Assembly: GCA_016182655.1 (NCBI GenBank)
Contig: JACPGB010000002.1
Location: forward strand, 1-33,504
Reading direction: 5' to 3'
DNA length: 33,504 nt
Origin: Deltaproteobacteria bacterium
GTDB taxonomy: Bacteria > Desulfobacterota > GWC2-55-46
The position numbers and the translations under genes are program-made. Of the stretch, positions 13,310-21,705 are shown in pieces (position 1 is the first letter of the stretch; each line of letters begins with the position of its first letter). A model generated the notes under the pieces. It did no database searches and was not told the origin of the DNA. It saw only the letters and a program-made list of their open reading frames with translations.

Positions 13310-13857
13310 GCGTTCCCGCACAGCAGCATCCAGACCCTTGGCTGGATAGACGGCGAGATAATAAGCGCCCAGATGCCATTGTACTTCCCGCGCATTCTAT
13401 CGGACGTAGCAGGCAAGCGAGCCTATGGTTTCTGGCTTACCACGGAGGACGGGTCTCATCCGGAAAATCGGGTTGCCGCTGCCGGAGGCGTTCTAAAGCA
13501 TCCTCTTCTCGATTACGAAGCATCACGGCTGCCAGCGTCTGTCGCCGAACATCGAAGCCTCATCCGCGCGTTCAGGCTCAGCCTCGCCGGACTCTGGAAC
13601 GCGAGTCTTGTCAAAGCGATGCCGCTTTCCGCCACGGCCTACGCATGCGGCACTCTGGTCGCGGGAAAGGACCCGAGGGAATCTGTCGTTGATGGAAATG
13701 GCAAGGTATATTTCATGGAGAACCTGTACGTAGTGGACGGCAGCGTCCTGGGCGCATAAGCAGAGTGAACCCGTCGCTGACCATTTACGCATGGGCGCTG
13801 CGTGCGGCGGAATATCTTAAAAACAGGTTTGTATCGTATGAGGAGGGGATTGCCTGA
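13310..13857 (+). pseudogene. GMC oxidoreductase remnant: C-terminal domain only, frameshifted
   Basis: The frame up to 13759 carries GMC C-domain signatures: GFWLTTEDGSHPENRV (about 13430-13477) and KVYFMENLYVVDGSVL (about 13704-13751). It then stops, while the next frame continues the family's last block, RVNPSLTIYAWALRAAEYL (about 13765-13821), and ends at 13857. This shows one frameshift at about 13750-13760. The FAD-binding N-terminal domain and most of the substrate domain (around 350 residues) are missing, so the gene is dead. Its end overlaps the start of the debranching enzyme gene. Confidence 0.8.
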
Positions 13858-15910
13858 AAACATACGCTTCGGCCGTGAGACCTGCTGCGACCTTGCGCAG
13901 GCTGAGCGGCGCGAATGGTTTATTTCAAACGGCGTCGGAGGATATGCCGCAGGCACCATAGCCGGGACCCTTACCCGGCGGTACCACGGCCTTTTGATAG
14001 CCCCAGTTAAAAAGCCTCTCGGCCGTTATCTTGTATTCGCCAAGGCCGATGCTACCCTTACGGACGGACGGAGAGCCTGGCCGCTTTTCAGCAATCGCTG
14101 GGTGGGCGGCGCTGTCGAACCAGCCGGACACCTTAATATCGAGTCCTTTCGCCTCGAAGGGCGGATGCCTGTATGGACTTTTGCATTCGACGGCATAAGG
14201 GTTGAAACGCGCGTCTGGATGGAGCACGGCGGGAATACCACATATGTAGCTTACCGTCTCCTTTTGGGACCCTCGGACGGCTTGCGCCTTGACATCGATA
14301 TTCTGGTAAACGCAAGGGACTATCACGGCAACACCGAGCCGGGGGATTTTGACCCTTTCATCGAGGCCGACCGTGACATACTGCGGGTAGCCTTCAGGGA
14401 TGACATCAATCTGTACTTTCGGGCCACTGGCGGGAGCTTCGAGGCAAAGCGCGTTTGGATAGAGAACTTCGACCTTCCCGCCGAAAGGGAAAGGGGGCTT
14501 CCGGACAACGACAACAATTTATGCGTCGGCAACGCCCATCTTTCCCTCAAGGGCGGTGAATGGACCGGCGTAACCCTCTCACTCGATGATGACTCGCCCG
14601 TTGATTTGGAAACCTCCATGCTCCGCTTCCTTTCCAGGGATGTTGACCTGTTGAAACTGGCAAAGAAGCGGTCGCCGGTTAAGTGCGCGCCGTGGTGGAT
14701 AGATAGCCTCATACTCGCCTCCGACAGTTTTTTGTTCGCAAGGCCCGTGAAAGGGCTTGCGGACGGAGAATCCGTAATCGCCGGGTATCCCTGGTTCGGA
14801 GACTGGGGGCGGGATACCATGATAGCCCTGCCGGGTCTGACGCTTGCTACCGGCCGCCACGCAGACGCTCTCAAGATTCTTGAAACTTTCGCAAGGTTTG
14901 TCGATAAAGGGATGCTTCCGAACAGGTTTCCCGGGGACGGCGAGACTGCTGAGTATAATTCGGTTGACGCCTCGCTGTGGTACATCCTCGCGTGGCGCGC
15001 GTATATCGAAGCGACTGACGACCGGGGTTCTCTTGAAAGCGCGCTCCCGTTGCTTAGGGAAATAATCGAGTGGTATGGGAAGGGAACGCGCTACGGGATA
15101 GGCATGGACGAGAGCGACGGGCTACTTCGCTCAGGCGAGCCGGGAATTCAGCTTACATGGATGGACGTGAAGATAGGCGACCGGGTTGTCACCCCGAGGA
15201 CAGGCAAGGCTGTCGAGGTAAACGCGCTATGGTTCAATGCGCTGAATACTATAGTCGAGTTTTCAGGGCTGACCGGGGCTTCCCCGGAGCCGTACCGGAA
15301 ACTGGCCGACAGGGCGCGAAGCGGCTTCCAGCGATTTATAAATTCGGAAAACGGCGGTCTTTACGACGTGATCGACGGCCCGGAGGGAAATGACCCGGCA
15401 ATAAGGCCTAACCAGATATTTGCGGTATCCCTGCCATTCAGCCCCCTTGACCGTGGTGCTCAGGCCGGGGTTGTAAGGCTTTGCGGCAGGGAACTCCTTA
15501 CCTCCTACGGTTTACGCTCCTTAAGCCCCTCTCACCCCGATTACCGCCCGTATTATACCGGTGGAGTGATCGAGAGGGACAGCGCTTACCATCAGGGCAC
15601 GGTATGGGCCTGGCTCCTTGGGCATTATGCGATGGCTGAGTTCAGGGTGACAGGGAATCCTGTGGAATCGCAGGCCCGTTTTGAGCCTATCCGCGATCAT
15701 CTGTTTGACGCGGGCCTCGGGACGGTAAGTGAGATATTCGACGGCTCGCCGCCACATCATCCGCGTGGATGCCCGGCGCAGGCATGGTCTGTTGCGTGCA
15801 TACTTGAGGCGTGGTGGAAGCTGGAGAGGGCAAAGGGCGTAAGCGCTCCCGGGGATTCAGTGTTACTTGGCAGTCAAAACGTTGATTCAAGGCATGGAAG
15901 GAGGTTGTGA
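13838..15910 (+). CDS. Amylo-alpha-1,6-glucosidase (glycogen debranching type)
   Basis: The roughly 690-aa cytoplasmic enzyme has the bacterial/archaeal debranching layout. The N-terminal domain opens with FGRETCCDLAQAERREWFIS and NGVGGYAAGTIAGTLTRRY, then HGLL; the C-terminal GH133-type (alpha/alpha)6 barrel shows GYPWFGDWGRDTMIALPGL, NSVDASLWYILA and YHQGTVWAWLLGHY. It would hydrolyse alpha-1,6 branch residues of glycogen-like polymers. The start is uncertain: ATG 13838 is used because the longer frame from GTG 13802 overlaps the GMC remnant further, but the AGGAGG sits just inside the gene rather than before it. Its stop overlaps the next start (TGATG). Confidence 0.88.
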   Translation: MRRGLPENIRFGRETCCDLAQAERREWFISNGVGGYAAGTIAGTLTRRYHGLLIAPVKKPLGRYLVFAKADATLTDGRRAWPLFSNRWVGGAVEPAGHLNIESFRLEGRMPVWTFAFDGIRVETRVWMEHGGNTTYVAYRLLLGPSDGLRLDIDILVNARDYHGNTEPGDFDPFIEADRDILRVAFRDDINLYFRATGGSFEAKRVWIENFDLPAERERGLPDNDNNLCVGNAHLSLKGGEWTGVTLSLDDDSPVDLETSMLRFLSRDVDLLKLAKKRSPVKCAPWWIDSLILASDSFLFARPVKGLADGESVIAGYPWFGDWGRDTMIALPGLTLATGRHADALKILETFARFVDKGMLPNRFPGDGETAEYNSVDASLWYILAWRAYIEATDDRGSLESALPLLREIIEWYGKGTRYGIGMDESDGLLRSGEPGIQLTWMDVKIGDRVVTPRTGKAVEVNALWFNALNTIVEFSGLTGASPEPYRKLADRARSGFQRFINSENGGLYDVIDGPEGNDPAIRPNQIFAVSLPFSPLDRGAQAGVVRLCGRELLTSYGLRSLSPSHPDYRPYYTGGVIERDSAYHQGTVWAWLLGHYAMAEFRVTGNPVESQARFEPIRDHLFDAGLGTVSEIFDGSPPHHPRGCPAQAWSVACILEAWWKLERAKGVSAPGDSVLLGSQNVDSRHGRRL

Positions 15911-18633
15911 TGAAAAATACAGGGATGAACGCTGAAAGGGAGCGCCTTGAGGCTGAGGAGAGGGGCGCGGAGGACTGGAGGCTGTGGGGCCCTTATCTTT
16001 CCGAGCGAGCGTGGGGTACTGTGCGTGAAGACTACAGCCCCCACGGTACGGCCTGGGAGGACTTCAGTCATGACCAGGCGCGCTCCCGCGCTTACAGGTG
16101 GAACGAGGACGGCATGGGAGGCATCTCCGATAAGGAGCAGCGCCTGTGCTTTGCTCTCGCGCTCTGGAACGGCGTTGACCCCATACTCAAGGAGCGGGCC
16201 TTCGGACTCACGGGCAATCAGGGCAACCACGGCGAGGACGTGAAGGAATATTATTTTTACCTGGACGCCACGCCGAGCCACAGCTATATGAGCTACCTCT
16301 ACAAATACCCGCAGGCGCAATATCCATATAGCCTTCTTGTGGATGAGAACGGACGGAGGACCCGTTCCGATCCGCCGTTCAGTCTTCTGGACTCCGGGGT
16401 TTTTAGTGAAAACCGCTATTGGGACGTCGAGGTCCAATATGCAAAGGCGACACCTGAAGAAATTCATATACGCGTCATAGCGAGCAACCGTGGTCCCGGC
16501 GAAGCTATGATACACCTGCTGCCGACCCTCTGGTTCAGGAATACCTGGTCCTGGGGCCCTGATGAGGCCCCAAAGCCGGTCCTTGAGGCCGAAGAGCCGC
16601 CTGACGGGGCTTTATGGGCCGTGAAGGCAACCCATCCAACTCTGGGTGATTATTATCTTTACGGCAGGCAGTCAGCAGAGCCTTTGTATACTGAGAACGA
16701 AAGCAACGGCGAGCTTCTGTGGGGGTGGCCGAACGCAACCCCATATGTCAAAGACTCCTTTCACCGCAGAGTAATAAATAACGAACAGGGCGCTATAAAC
16801 CAGGATCATGAAGGAACGAAGTTCGCCGCGTGGCATACTTATGCCGTAGGGCCGGGTCAACAGGTAAAAATAGAGATGGTCCTATCAGCAGAAAAGCTCG
16901 ATTCCCCGTTCTCTGAAATAGAGAGCGTATTCCGGCTGAGGGAATCCGAGGCGGATGAATTTTATAGTGACCTCGCTCCGGCGGCTTCGCAGGAAGAGAT
17001 GCGTATTATAAGACAGGCGGCGGCGGGCATGATATGGAACAAGCAGTTTTATCATTTCGACGTGGCAAGGTGGCAGGACGGGGACAGGTTCGCTCCGCCC
17101 GAAAGCCGTAAAACGGGGCGCAACTCACATTGGCGCCATCTCAAGGCCGCTGACATCATATCCATGCCCGATAAATGGGAGTACCCATGGTTCGCCGCAT
17201 GGGACCTCGCCTTCCACTCAGCCGTTTTCGCCATGCTGGACCCAGGCTTTGCCAAGGGGCAGATCGAACTTCTATTGAGGGAGAACTACTTCCATCCCAG
17301 AGGTCAGGTGCCTGCTTACGAATGGGCTTTCGACGATGTGAATCCTCCGGTGCTTGCGGCAGGGGCGCTGAAGGTCTTCCAGGCGGAGCGCGAAGTCCGC
17401 GGCAAGGGCGACCTTGATTTTCTGCACCGCGTGTTCAATAAGCTCCTTATGAACTTCACATGGTGGGTAAACAGAAAGGACAGCGACGGAAGAAATATCT
17501 TCGAGGGCGGCTTCATGGGGCTCGACAATATCTCGGTCTACGACCGCTCGCGGCCTCTGCCGCCGGGATACACTTTGAAGCAGGCCGACTCCACCGGCTG
17601 GATGGCGATGTTCGCCCTTAACATGACCGTCATGGCCCTTGAGCTCGCCGTTGAGGACCGCGACTACGAGGAGATAGCGATACAATGCTATTCGCAGTTC
17701 CTATCCATAGCGAACGCAATCAGTGGTCACTATGCCGACCACTGCGTGTCCCTGTGGGATAATGACGACGGTTTTTTCAAGGACCTAATAATGCTCCCTG
17801 ACGGGCGATGCCGCCGCCTGGACGTCTTTTCTTGGGTCGGGATAATACCCATTTTCGCCTGCGAAGTCGTGGGGCCGCGCCTGCTTTCGAACGTGCCGCG
17901 CTTCGCTAAGCTCCTTAAATCCCATGCCGGGGGTCTCTTCGACGGCCACCATATCTGCGCCTGCCCGGCGACCGTGAATGAAAAAGACGAGCATTTGCTT
18001 TCATTGGTCGACCATACGATGCTGCCGCGCATACTTAAGAGGCTCCTAAGCGAGGAAGAGTTTCTGTCCCGTTACGGTATAAGAAGCGTCTCCCGCGTCC
18101 ATGCGGGGCGTAAGGAACTGGGGCACATCCCGGGCATTGGCAGCGCGATAATAGAGTATGAGCCTGGCGAGGCCACCGGCGGGCTCTTCGGAGGCAATTC
18201 GAACTGGCGGGGCCCGATCTGGATGCCCACGAATTTTTTACTGATCGAGTCTCTGGAGAGGTTTCACCGTTATCTCGGTGACAACTACAGGGTAGAGGTC
18301 CCTTGCATGGGTAACAGGGAGATGACGCTAAAGGAGGTGGCGACGCTTCTTTCCGAGCGGCTGATCAATATATTCCGGCGCAGTGAAAACGGGCTACGGC
18401 CGGCCTTCGAGGAAACAAGCCCCTTCCAGCATGACGCCTACTGGAAGGACCTGCTCCTTTTCAACGAATATTTTCATGCCGAAACAGGCAGAGGTTTGGG
18501 CGCGTCTCATCAGACGGGCTGGACCGGGCTTGTGGGAAGCATTCTTTGCAGGCGCTATTCAGGGCAAACGGCAGGCCCTGCGAAAGAGGAGGAATCCTCC
18601 GGTATAACATCATTTTTGAAGCGGATATTTTAA
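15910..18633 (+). CDS. GH63-like glucosidase (mannosyl-oligosaccharide glucosidase family)
   Basis: The 907-aa protein matches the large bacterial 'glucosidase' family related to GH63. It opens with the typical ERLEAEERGAEDWRLWGPYL start, followed by WGTVREDYSPHGTAWEDF, NHGEDVKEYYFYLDATPSHS, and in the catalytic barrel FAAWDLAFHSAVFAMLDP, CPAYEWAFDDVNPPV-like, GGLFGGNSNWRGPIWMPTN and HQTGWTGLVG. No signal peptide is present. ATG 15910 is chosen since GGAGG is five bases upstream and it overlaps the preceding stop, showing translational coupling to the debranching enzyme. The two probably degrade or recycle glucose polymers or osmolyte glucosides. Substrate is not determinable here. Confidence 0.88.
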   Translation: MKNTGMNAERERLEAEERGAEDWRLWGPYLSERAWGTVREDYSPHGTAWEDFSHDQARSRAYRWNEDGMGGISDKEQRLCFALALWNGVDPILKERAFGLTGNQGNHGEDVKEYYFYLDATPSHSYMSYLYKYPQAQYPYSLLVDENGRRTRSDPPFSLLDSGVFSENRYWDVEVQYAKATPEEIHIRVIASNRGPGEAMIHLLPTLWFRNTWSWGPDEAPKPVLEAEEPPDGALWAVKATHPTLGDYYLYGRQSAEPLYTENESNGELLWGWPNATPYVKDSFHRRVINNEQGAINQDHEGTKFAAWHTYAVGPGQQVKIEMVLSAEKLDSPFSEIESVFRLRESEADEFYSDLAPAASQEEMRIIRQAAAGMIWNKQFYHFDVARWQDGDRFAPPESRKTGRNSHWRHLKAADIISMPDKWEYPWFAAWDLAFHSAVFAMLDPGFAKGQIELLLRENYFHPRGQVPAYEWAFDDVNPPVLAAGALKVFQAEREVRGKGDLDFLHRVFNKLLMNFTWWVNRKDSDGRNIFEGGFMGLDNISVYDRSRPLPPGYTLKQADSTGWMAMFALNMTVMALELAVEDRDYEEIAIQCYSQFLSIANAISGHYADHCVSLWDNDDGFFKDLIMLPDGRCRRLDVFSWVGIIPIFACEVVGPRLLSNVPRFAKLLKSHAGGLFDGHHICACPATVNEKDEHLLSLVDHTMLPRILKRLLSEEEFLSRYGIRSVSRVHAGRKELGHIPGIGSAIIEYEPGEATGGLFGGNSNWRGPIWMPTNFLLIESLERFHRYLGDNYRVEVPCMGNREMTLKEVATLLSERLINIFRRSENGLRPAFEETSPFQHDAYWKDLLLFNEYFHAETGRGLGASHQTGWTGLVGSILCRRYSGQTAGPAKEEESSGITSFLKRIF

Positions 18634-18719
18634 TGAATTTTACGATATCGGCATTGTATCCGCTGTCGGCCTTCTTGCTTGTAATTGTTTTTCTAAGAAG
18701 AAGGCTGGAATCAGAATAG
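18633..18719 (+). CDS. Possible 28-aa membrane peptide overlapping glucosidase stop
   Basis: An ATG overlaps the glucosidase stop (TAATG) and opens 28 codons: a hydrophobic segment (residues 7-21) followed by RRRLESE. The layout is that of a one-helix membrane peptide, or of the beginning of a membrane protein cut off by a later insertion, since the next DNA belongs to convergent genes. No RBS is visible beyond coupling. It overlaps the end of the M23 fragment by 9 bp. Confidence 0.3.
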   Translation: MNFTISALYPLSAFLLVIVFLRRRLESE

Positions 18720-19019
18720 TATATTACAAAACTCGTCTGTTATTTCAATCATACCCCACTCCGGTCTTCTGTATGTAACAGTGCCGGAGACAGGGGAATG
18801 TACCGATGGATGCTCCTTATTTATACCGTTCTGCCCCACTGGACTTCCCGACTCGTGATGATAATTTATATCTACCCCGCCGTGGTTTTCGCGGCCATTG
18901 CGAGGGGCGTGAAAGTTTTGCCGTACGCCGTCTGAACTGGTGGTAATATTGGGCTTAAACGTTTTTCCATTTTTATATTGAGGAGGTAAAATCGCATTGA
19001 TAGCGTCATCGAACGGCAT
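18711..19019 (-). CDS. Truncated M23-like (LytM) peptidase fragment
   Basis: The 102-aa product has the first half of an M23 zinc peptidase domain: HGGVDINYH (His and Asp ligands, about residues 46-54), then a Pro/Val-rich SPVSGTVTYRRPEWGMIEI strand pair. The second motif HxH, needed for zinc binding and catalysis, is absent because the frame ends about 12 residues later. There is no signal peptide. The start is sound (AGGAGA seven bases upstream) and lies 14 nt after the secreted-protein gene. It may be the remains of a cell-wall-degrading effector or a phage-type endopeptidase. Catalysis is not expected. Confidence 0.6.
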   Translation of the reverse strand: MPFDDAINAILPPQYKNGKTFKPNITTSSDGVRQNFHAPRNGRENHGGVDINYHHESGSPVGQNGINKEHPSVHSPVSGTVTYRRPEWGMIEITDEFCNILF

Positions 19020-19033
19020 GGAATCTTCTCCTG

Positions 19034-20062
19034 TTAGTGAATTTCATCGCTTACCCGTACTGTACTGAAGACTTTTTCCCAGCCTTCCAGATAATGACGG
19101 AGGACCGCGATTCTTTTTCCACCCGGGTCGTATGCTACATCGGGGCTCAAGCTCTCCTGCACTATAAGCTCGTACACACCATCCCCGTCCAGGTCTATAA
19201 TCCCGCCGAGACTGAAAGCTGGATGACGTACTATTCCTTCCATGACCTTTTCGGCAATTCCTGAATCCCGCAGTACAAAAAGCACTTCAATTTCGTAGAG
19301 CCCGGAATCGTTTAGATCGATTGGATATTTATCGTCAACATATTTATATGAAAATGAATAATTCCCTATAAGCTCTTTTTTCCCGTTACCGTCGAGGTCG
19401 ACCGCAGTGAGGAAATCAAGGCTGCTCCGCGATTCAGCGATGATTTTCCTTTTCTCTTTAGCCAAAATTTTTGCAATTATGCTTTTTGCGTAAGAGACAT
19501 ATTTTTTCCTTACAGCATTAGTGGCCCTTTTCGCGTCCTCTTCAGTCACATTGAATTGACGTTCTTTCGTGTATTTAAAAGTCTCCGGGGTTAGGACCGC
19601 CTTTATCGTCGCGAAGTCGATATTGAAATCATTAGCATAATAGGAGCCGTCGGATACCTCTCCCGGCAACGGCCCTCCGCTATACTTTCCGTACCCGATT
19701 ATGTTTGAGCTGTACTCTTTAACGTTCTCAGGGTTGTCGGTCATGATTATCAAGTTATTTAATTTACCGATAAGCTCGCTCCCGGCGTAGACGTTGAAAC
19801 CCTTGCCACGGACATATTCCTTATCGAACCTTTCCATGCCGATTTTGTCAGCCATCGCATAGGGGTCGATGAGCTTCCCTTTTTCGACTATGAAAAGCGG
19901 GCTGAACGGTTCTTTCTTTATCTTCGGCTGATAAAGATAAAGCCCGTCCGGAAGCCTTGCCTTGAACTCGCCTGTTTTGTTGGAACCCTCTTCAGCAAAT
20001 GCACAATGAGCAGTAAAGATAAATACCAAGAACAGGACTATAAGGATATTTTTTTTCATCAT
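19034..20062 (-). CDS. Secreted protein with FG-GAP/calcium-loop-like repeats
   Basis: The 342-aa protein starts with a good signal peptide (residues 1-23, cleavage near AFA), after an RBS GAGG six bases upstream. I do not recognise the whole protein. The C-terminal third holds two DLDGNGKKEL / DLDGDGVYEL segments (near 220 and 300) that look like FG-GAP or EF-hand-like calcium loops of VCBS-type proteins; the region between is beta-rich. It lies 14 nt upstream of the M23 fragment in one transcript. An inhibitor, immunity or adaptor role for a lost peptidase is possible, but nothing in it proves that. The region is AT-richer than the flanking glucosidase genes. Confidence 0.7.
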   Translation of the reverse strand: MMKKNILIVLFLVFIFTAHCAFAEEGSNKTGEFKARLPDGLYLYQPKIKKEPFSPLFIVEKGKLIDPYAMADKIGMERFDKEYVRGKGFNVYAGSELIGKLNNLIIMTDNPENVKEYSSNIIGYGKYSGGPLPGEVSDGSYYANDFNIDFATIKAVLTPETFKYTKERQFNVTEEDAKRATNAVRKKYVSYAKSIIAKILAKEKRKIIAESRSSLDFLTAVDLDGNGKKELIGNYSFSYKYVDDKYPIDLNDSGLYEIEVLFVLRDSGIAEKVMEGIVRHPAFSLGGIIDLDGDGVYELIVQESLSPDVAYDPGGKRIAVLRHYLEGWEKVFSTVRVSDEIH

Positions 20063-20397
20063 CTTTGACCTCTTTCACGGTCTATGAAAAAAGATATTAC
20101 ATATTTAATATAAACGGTGTTATTTTTCTACTCCTAAAATCGTATTCGTTTGTTTTCTCAAAGGAATGAGGCAAAAATTATTATATATTGTGGAGAGAAG
20201 GTGTGTCTTAGAGAGGTATAAATGTAGTGAACGAGGATGATCGCAAGTAGGTAGTCAAAAATTGTCAAATCACGATGAGAAGTCAAATCAACTTGATAGG
20301 GCAAAGTTTGGGCAAAGCACGGCATAAAAAAATCCCGCGCGGGAAGAAGTGAGCAAGAGAACTGGATGGTAACTCGTTGATTTACAAGGTAAAAACT
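20063..20397. other. AT-rich island right end without a gene
   Basis: The stretch between the secreted-protein gene and tRNA-Leu is AT-rich and stop-riddled. It holds the tRNA terminator (20326-20344) and otherwise no supported gene. An integrase or its remnant is expected here next to the tRNA 3' end but I cannot identify one. A short plus frame ending at the TAA near 20325 reads KLSNHDEKSNQ and then KFGQSTA; it is too short to assign. Confidence 0.5.
20326..20344 (-). terminator. Rho-independent terminator for tRNA-Leu
   Basis: On the minus strand TCCCGCGCGGGA forms a short GC-only hairpin followed by seven T. It lies 54 bases past the tRNA-Leu 3' end and, by the island model, is supplied by the island. 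Confidence 0.6.
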
Positions 20398-20453
20398 TGG
20401 TGCCGGAGGTCGGGCTCGAACCGACACGGGGTGTTAGCCCCACGGGATTTTGA
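20397..20453 (-). repeat. Proximal att-like direct repeat within tRNA-Leu
   Basis: This is the right copy of the perfect 57-bp repeat shared with 1231-1287. It runs from one base beyond the encoded CCA to the anticodon loop. The two copies diverge immediately on both sides, so the identity is a sharply bounded block, as expected for a recombination core. Confidence 0.85.
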
Positions 20454-20486
20454 GTCCCGCGCGTCTACCAGTTTCACCACTCCGGC
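20398..20486 (-). tRNA. tRNA-Leu (anticodon CAA)
   Basis: Read on the minus strand, 89 bases fold into a class II tRNA: acceptor GCCGGAG pairs with CTCCGGC, the anticodon stem CGGGA/TCCCG closes the loop CTCAAAA (anticodon CAA, Leu codon UUG), a long variable arm with GGGG/CCCC follows, the T arm contains GGTTCGAGCC, and CCA is encoded. This is the intact target tRNA of the island; its 3' part is repeated at 1231-1287. Confidence 0.96.
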
Positions 20487-20506
20487 ATGAGTGGAAAGGT
20501 CTCGAA

Positions 20507-20535
20507 ACGGTAACACAGGGGCAAAACTCTGTCAA
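20507..20535 (-). promoter_or_regulatory. Promoter of tRNA-Leu
   Basis: A perfect TTGACA (20535-20530) is followed after 17 bp by TACCGT (20512-20507), about 20 bases before the tRNA 5' end. The -35 is strong and the -10 is weak. Confidence 0.5.
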
Positions 20536-20640
20536 GGGGAAGGGGTTTGATTTCCCGCACGAGCCCCATTTTTTTCGCGTTTTCAGGGCCGGATGTCTTA
20601 TAATAGACACCTCGATCAACGACGACGGGATGAATCGGCC

Positions 20641-21660
20641 ATGCAGGTCAGCGACCCAAAAGGCGCAACCCCACAACTCCCAAAGGACGCCGACCCTCTC
20701 CACGCGGCAAGGCCCGCGATAAAGGAGGTGACGAACCTTGCCAACCTCCTCACCTCACTCCTGAAAGAGCATCATCCGTCGCAGGAAATCCAGCAACAGG
20801 TAAGGTCAGCCATAACCTCTCTATTGGCGCGTCTCGTTGACGGCTCCATAACCGTTGACGGGCTCCTTAAGCTCATCAAGGCCTCGGGCGTGGACTTGAA
20901 GCTATTTACCGGCGAGGTCGAAGTTTTTCTTTCGCAAACCCTTTCGCCCGAAGAGCTCAAGGACGCCATGAAGGCCCTACAGGATGATGGGTTGAAGGGG
21001 CTTATGAAGTACCTCTCATCAAGGCACGGCAAGGGGGAGTCCGTGGAAGCACCCTCGGGGCCGAAGGTGCAGGATGTAGTTACTTTTACGAAGGGGTTTG
21101 ACGCGGTATTAAAGTCGCTCGGGATAAACGATGGCGCGGCCGCCACACTTCTGAACATCCCCGGCGGGGCAGAGGCCCACCTCTTCGCCATGCTTATCGC
21201 CGAGGGGCTTGCCCCGGGGCTTGCGTTGAAGCTCAAGAAGCTTTATTCGAGGAAGCCGAAAGGCAACAAGGGCGACAAAGGCGGGAAGGACAAGGACCGC
21301 CAGAATGAGACGCACAAGGCTTACGATAATCCTATTGTCACGCTTGAATCAGAGGGCGGGATAAAGACCGCTGACGGCAAAAGGGCACACTGCGTTATCA
21401 TGATGGAGCTCGACACCGGCGCGGAAGACCTCTCGCACGCAAAGATCACCCTTCCGCCTGTTGAGATAGATTACAACGGCGCGGCAGAGGATTTAAAGGA
21501 CCTCTCGTTTTCTTTTGAGATAGAAAGGGCAAACGGCGCGCCCCAGGGCCACGGCAGGGGGCTTATCATCATCGACCTCATCGAGGTCGGCAGGGATGAG
21601 TCTGGCGCACCGATATACGGGGTGGGGGAGGAAGGGGGGTGGGAGGAGGAGGGGATTTGA
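20641..21660 (+). CDS. Hypothetical helical protein with Lys/Gly-rich linker
   Basis: I do not recognise this 339-aa protein. The N-terminal half (residues 20-200) is a series of amphipathic helices (for example LTSLLKEHHPSQEIQQQV). A strongly basic, glycine-rich linker with KGNKGDKGGKDKDRQ (about 206-230) joins a C-terminal beta-rich domain that ends in acidic glycine-rich sequence. No signal peptide or membrane helix is seen. ATG 20641 is chosen because a TATAAT at 20599-20604 lies inside the longer frame from 20593, which would then be the promoter. The two-domain form with a basic spacer suggests a nucleic acid or cell-surface polymer contact, which is speculation. It is outside the island. 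Confidence 0.65.
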   Translation: MQVSDPKGATPQLPKDADPLHAARPAIKEVTNLANLLTSLLKEHHPSQEIQQQVRSAITSLLARLVDGSITVDGLLKLIKASGVDLKLFTGEVEVFLSQTLSPEELKDAMKALQDDGLKGLMKYLSSRHGKGESVEAPSGPKVQDVVTFTKGFDAVLKSLGINDGAAATLLNIPGGAEAHLFAMLIAEGLAPGLALKLKKLYSRKPKGNKGDKGGKDKDRQNETHKAYDNPIVTLESEGGIKTADGKRAHCVIMMELDTGAEDLSHAKITLPPVEIDYNGAAEDLKDLSFSFEIERANGAPQGHGRGLIIIDLIEVGRDESGAPIYGVGEEGGWEEEGI

Positions 21661-21705
21661 ATAATAGACAGGCGTGTTTTGGTGCGCAAAGCGCAAGCTA
21701 CAAAA

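Larger units (their letters stand above)
1231..20453. mobile_element. Genomic island integrated at tRNA-Leu(CAA), about 19.2 kb
   Basis: The island is defined by the perfect 57-bp direct repeats at 1231-1287 and 20397-20453, the second being the 3' part of an intact tRNA-Leu. By the usual model the island supplied the present 3' half of that tRNA and pushed the original half to 1231. Cargo: mer operon, Crp/Fnr-regulated cytochrome operon, PiT transporter plus arsM, MerA-like flavoprotein plus TVP38 protein, carbohydrate enzymes, and several broken genes (DUF3179, GMC oxidoreductase, M23). No integrase, excisionase or mobilisation gene is recognisable, so the island is probably fixed or mobilised in trans. 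The repeats are seen directly; the integration history is inferred. Confidence 0.75.

Noticed and set aside
20158-20427. Integrase or other gene next to tRNA-Leu
   Set aside because: The frame runs into the tRNA, is low complexity, and shows no tyrosine recombinase R-H-R-Y pattern.
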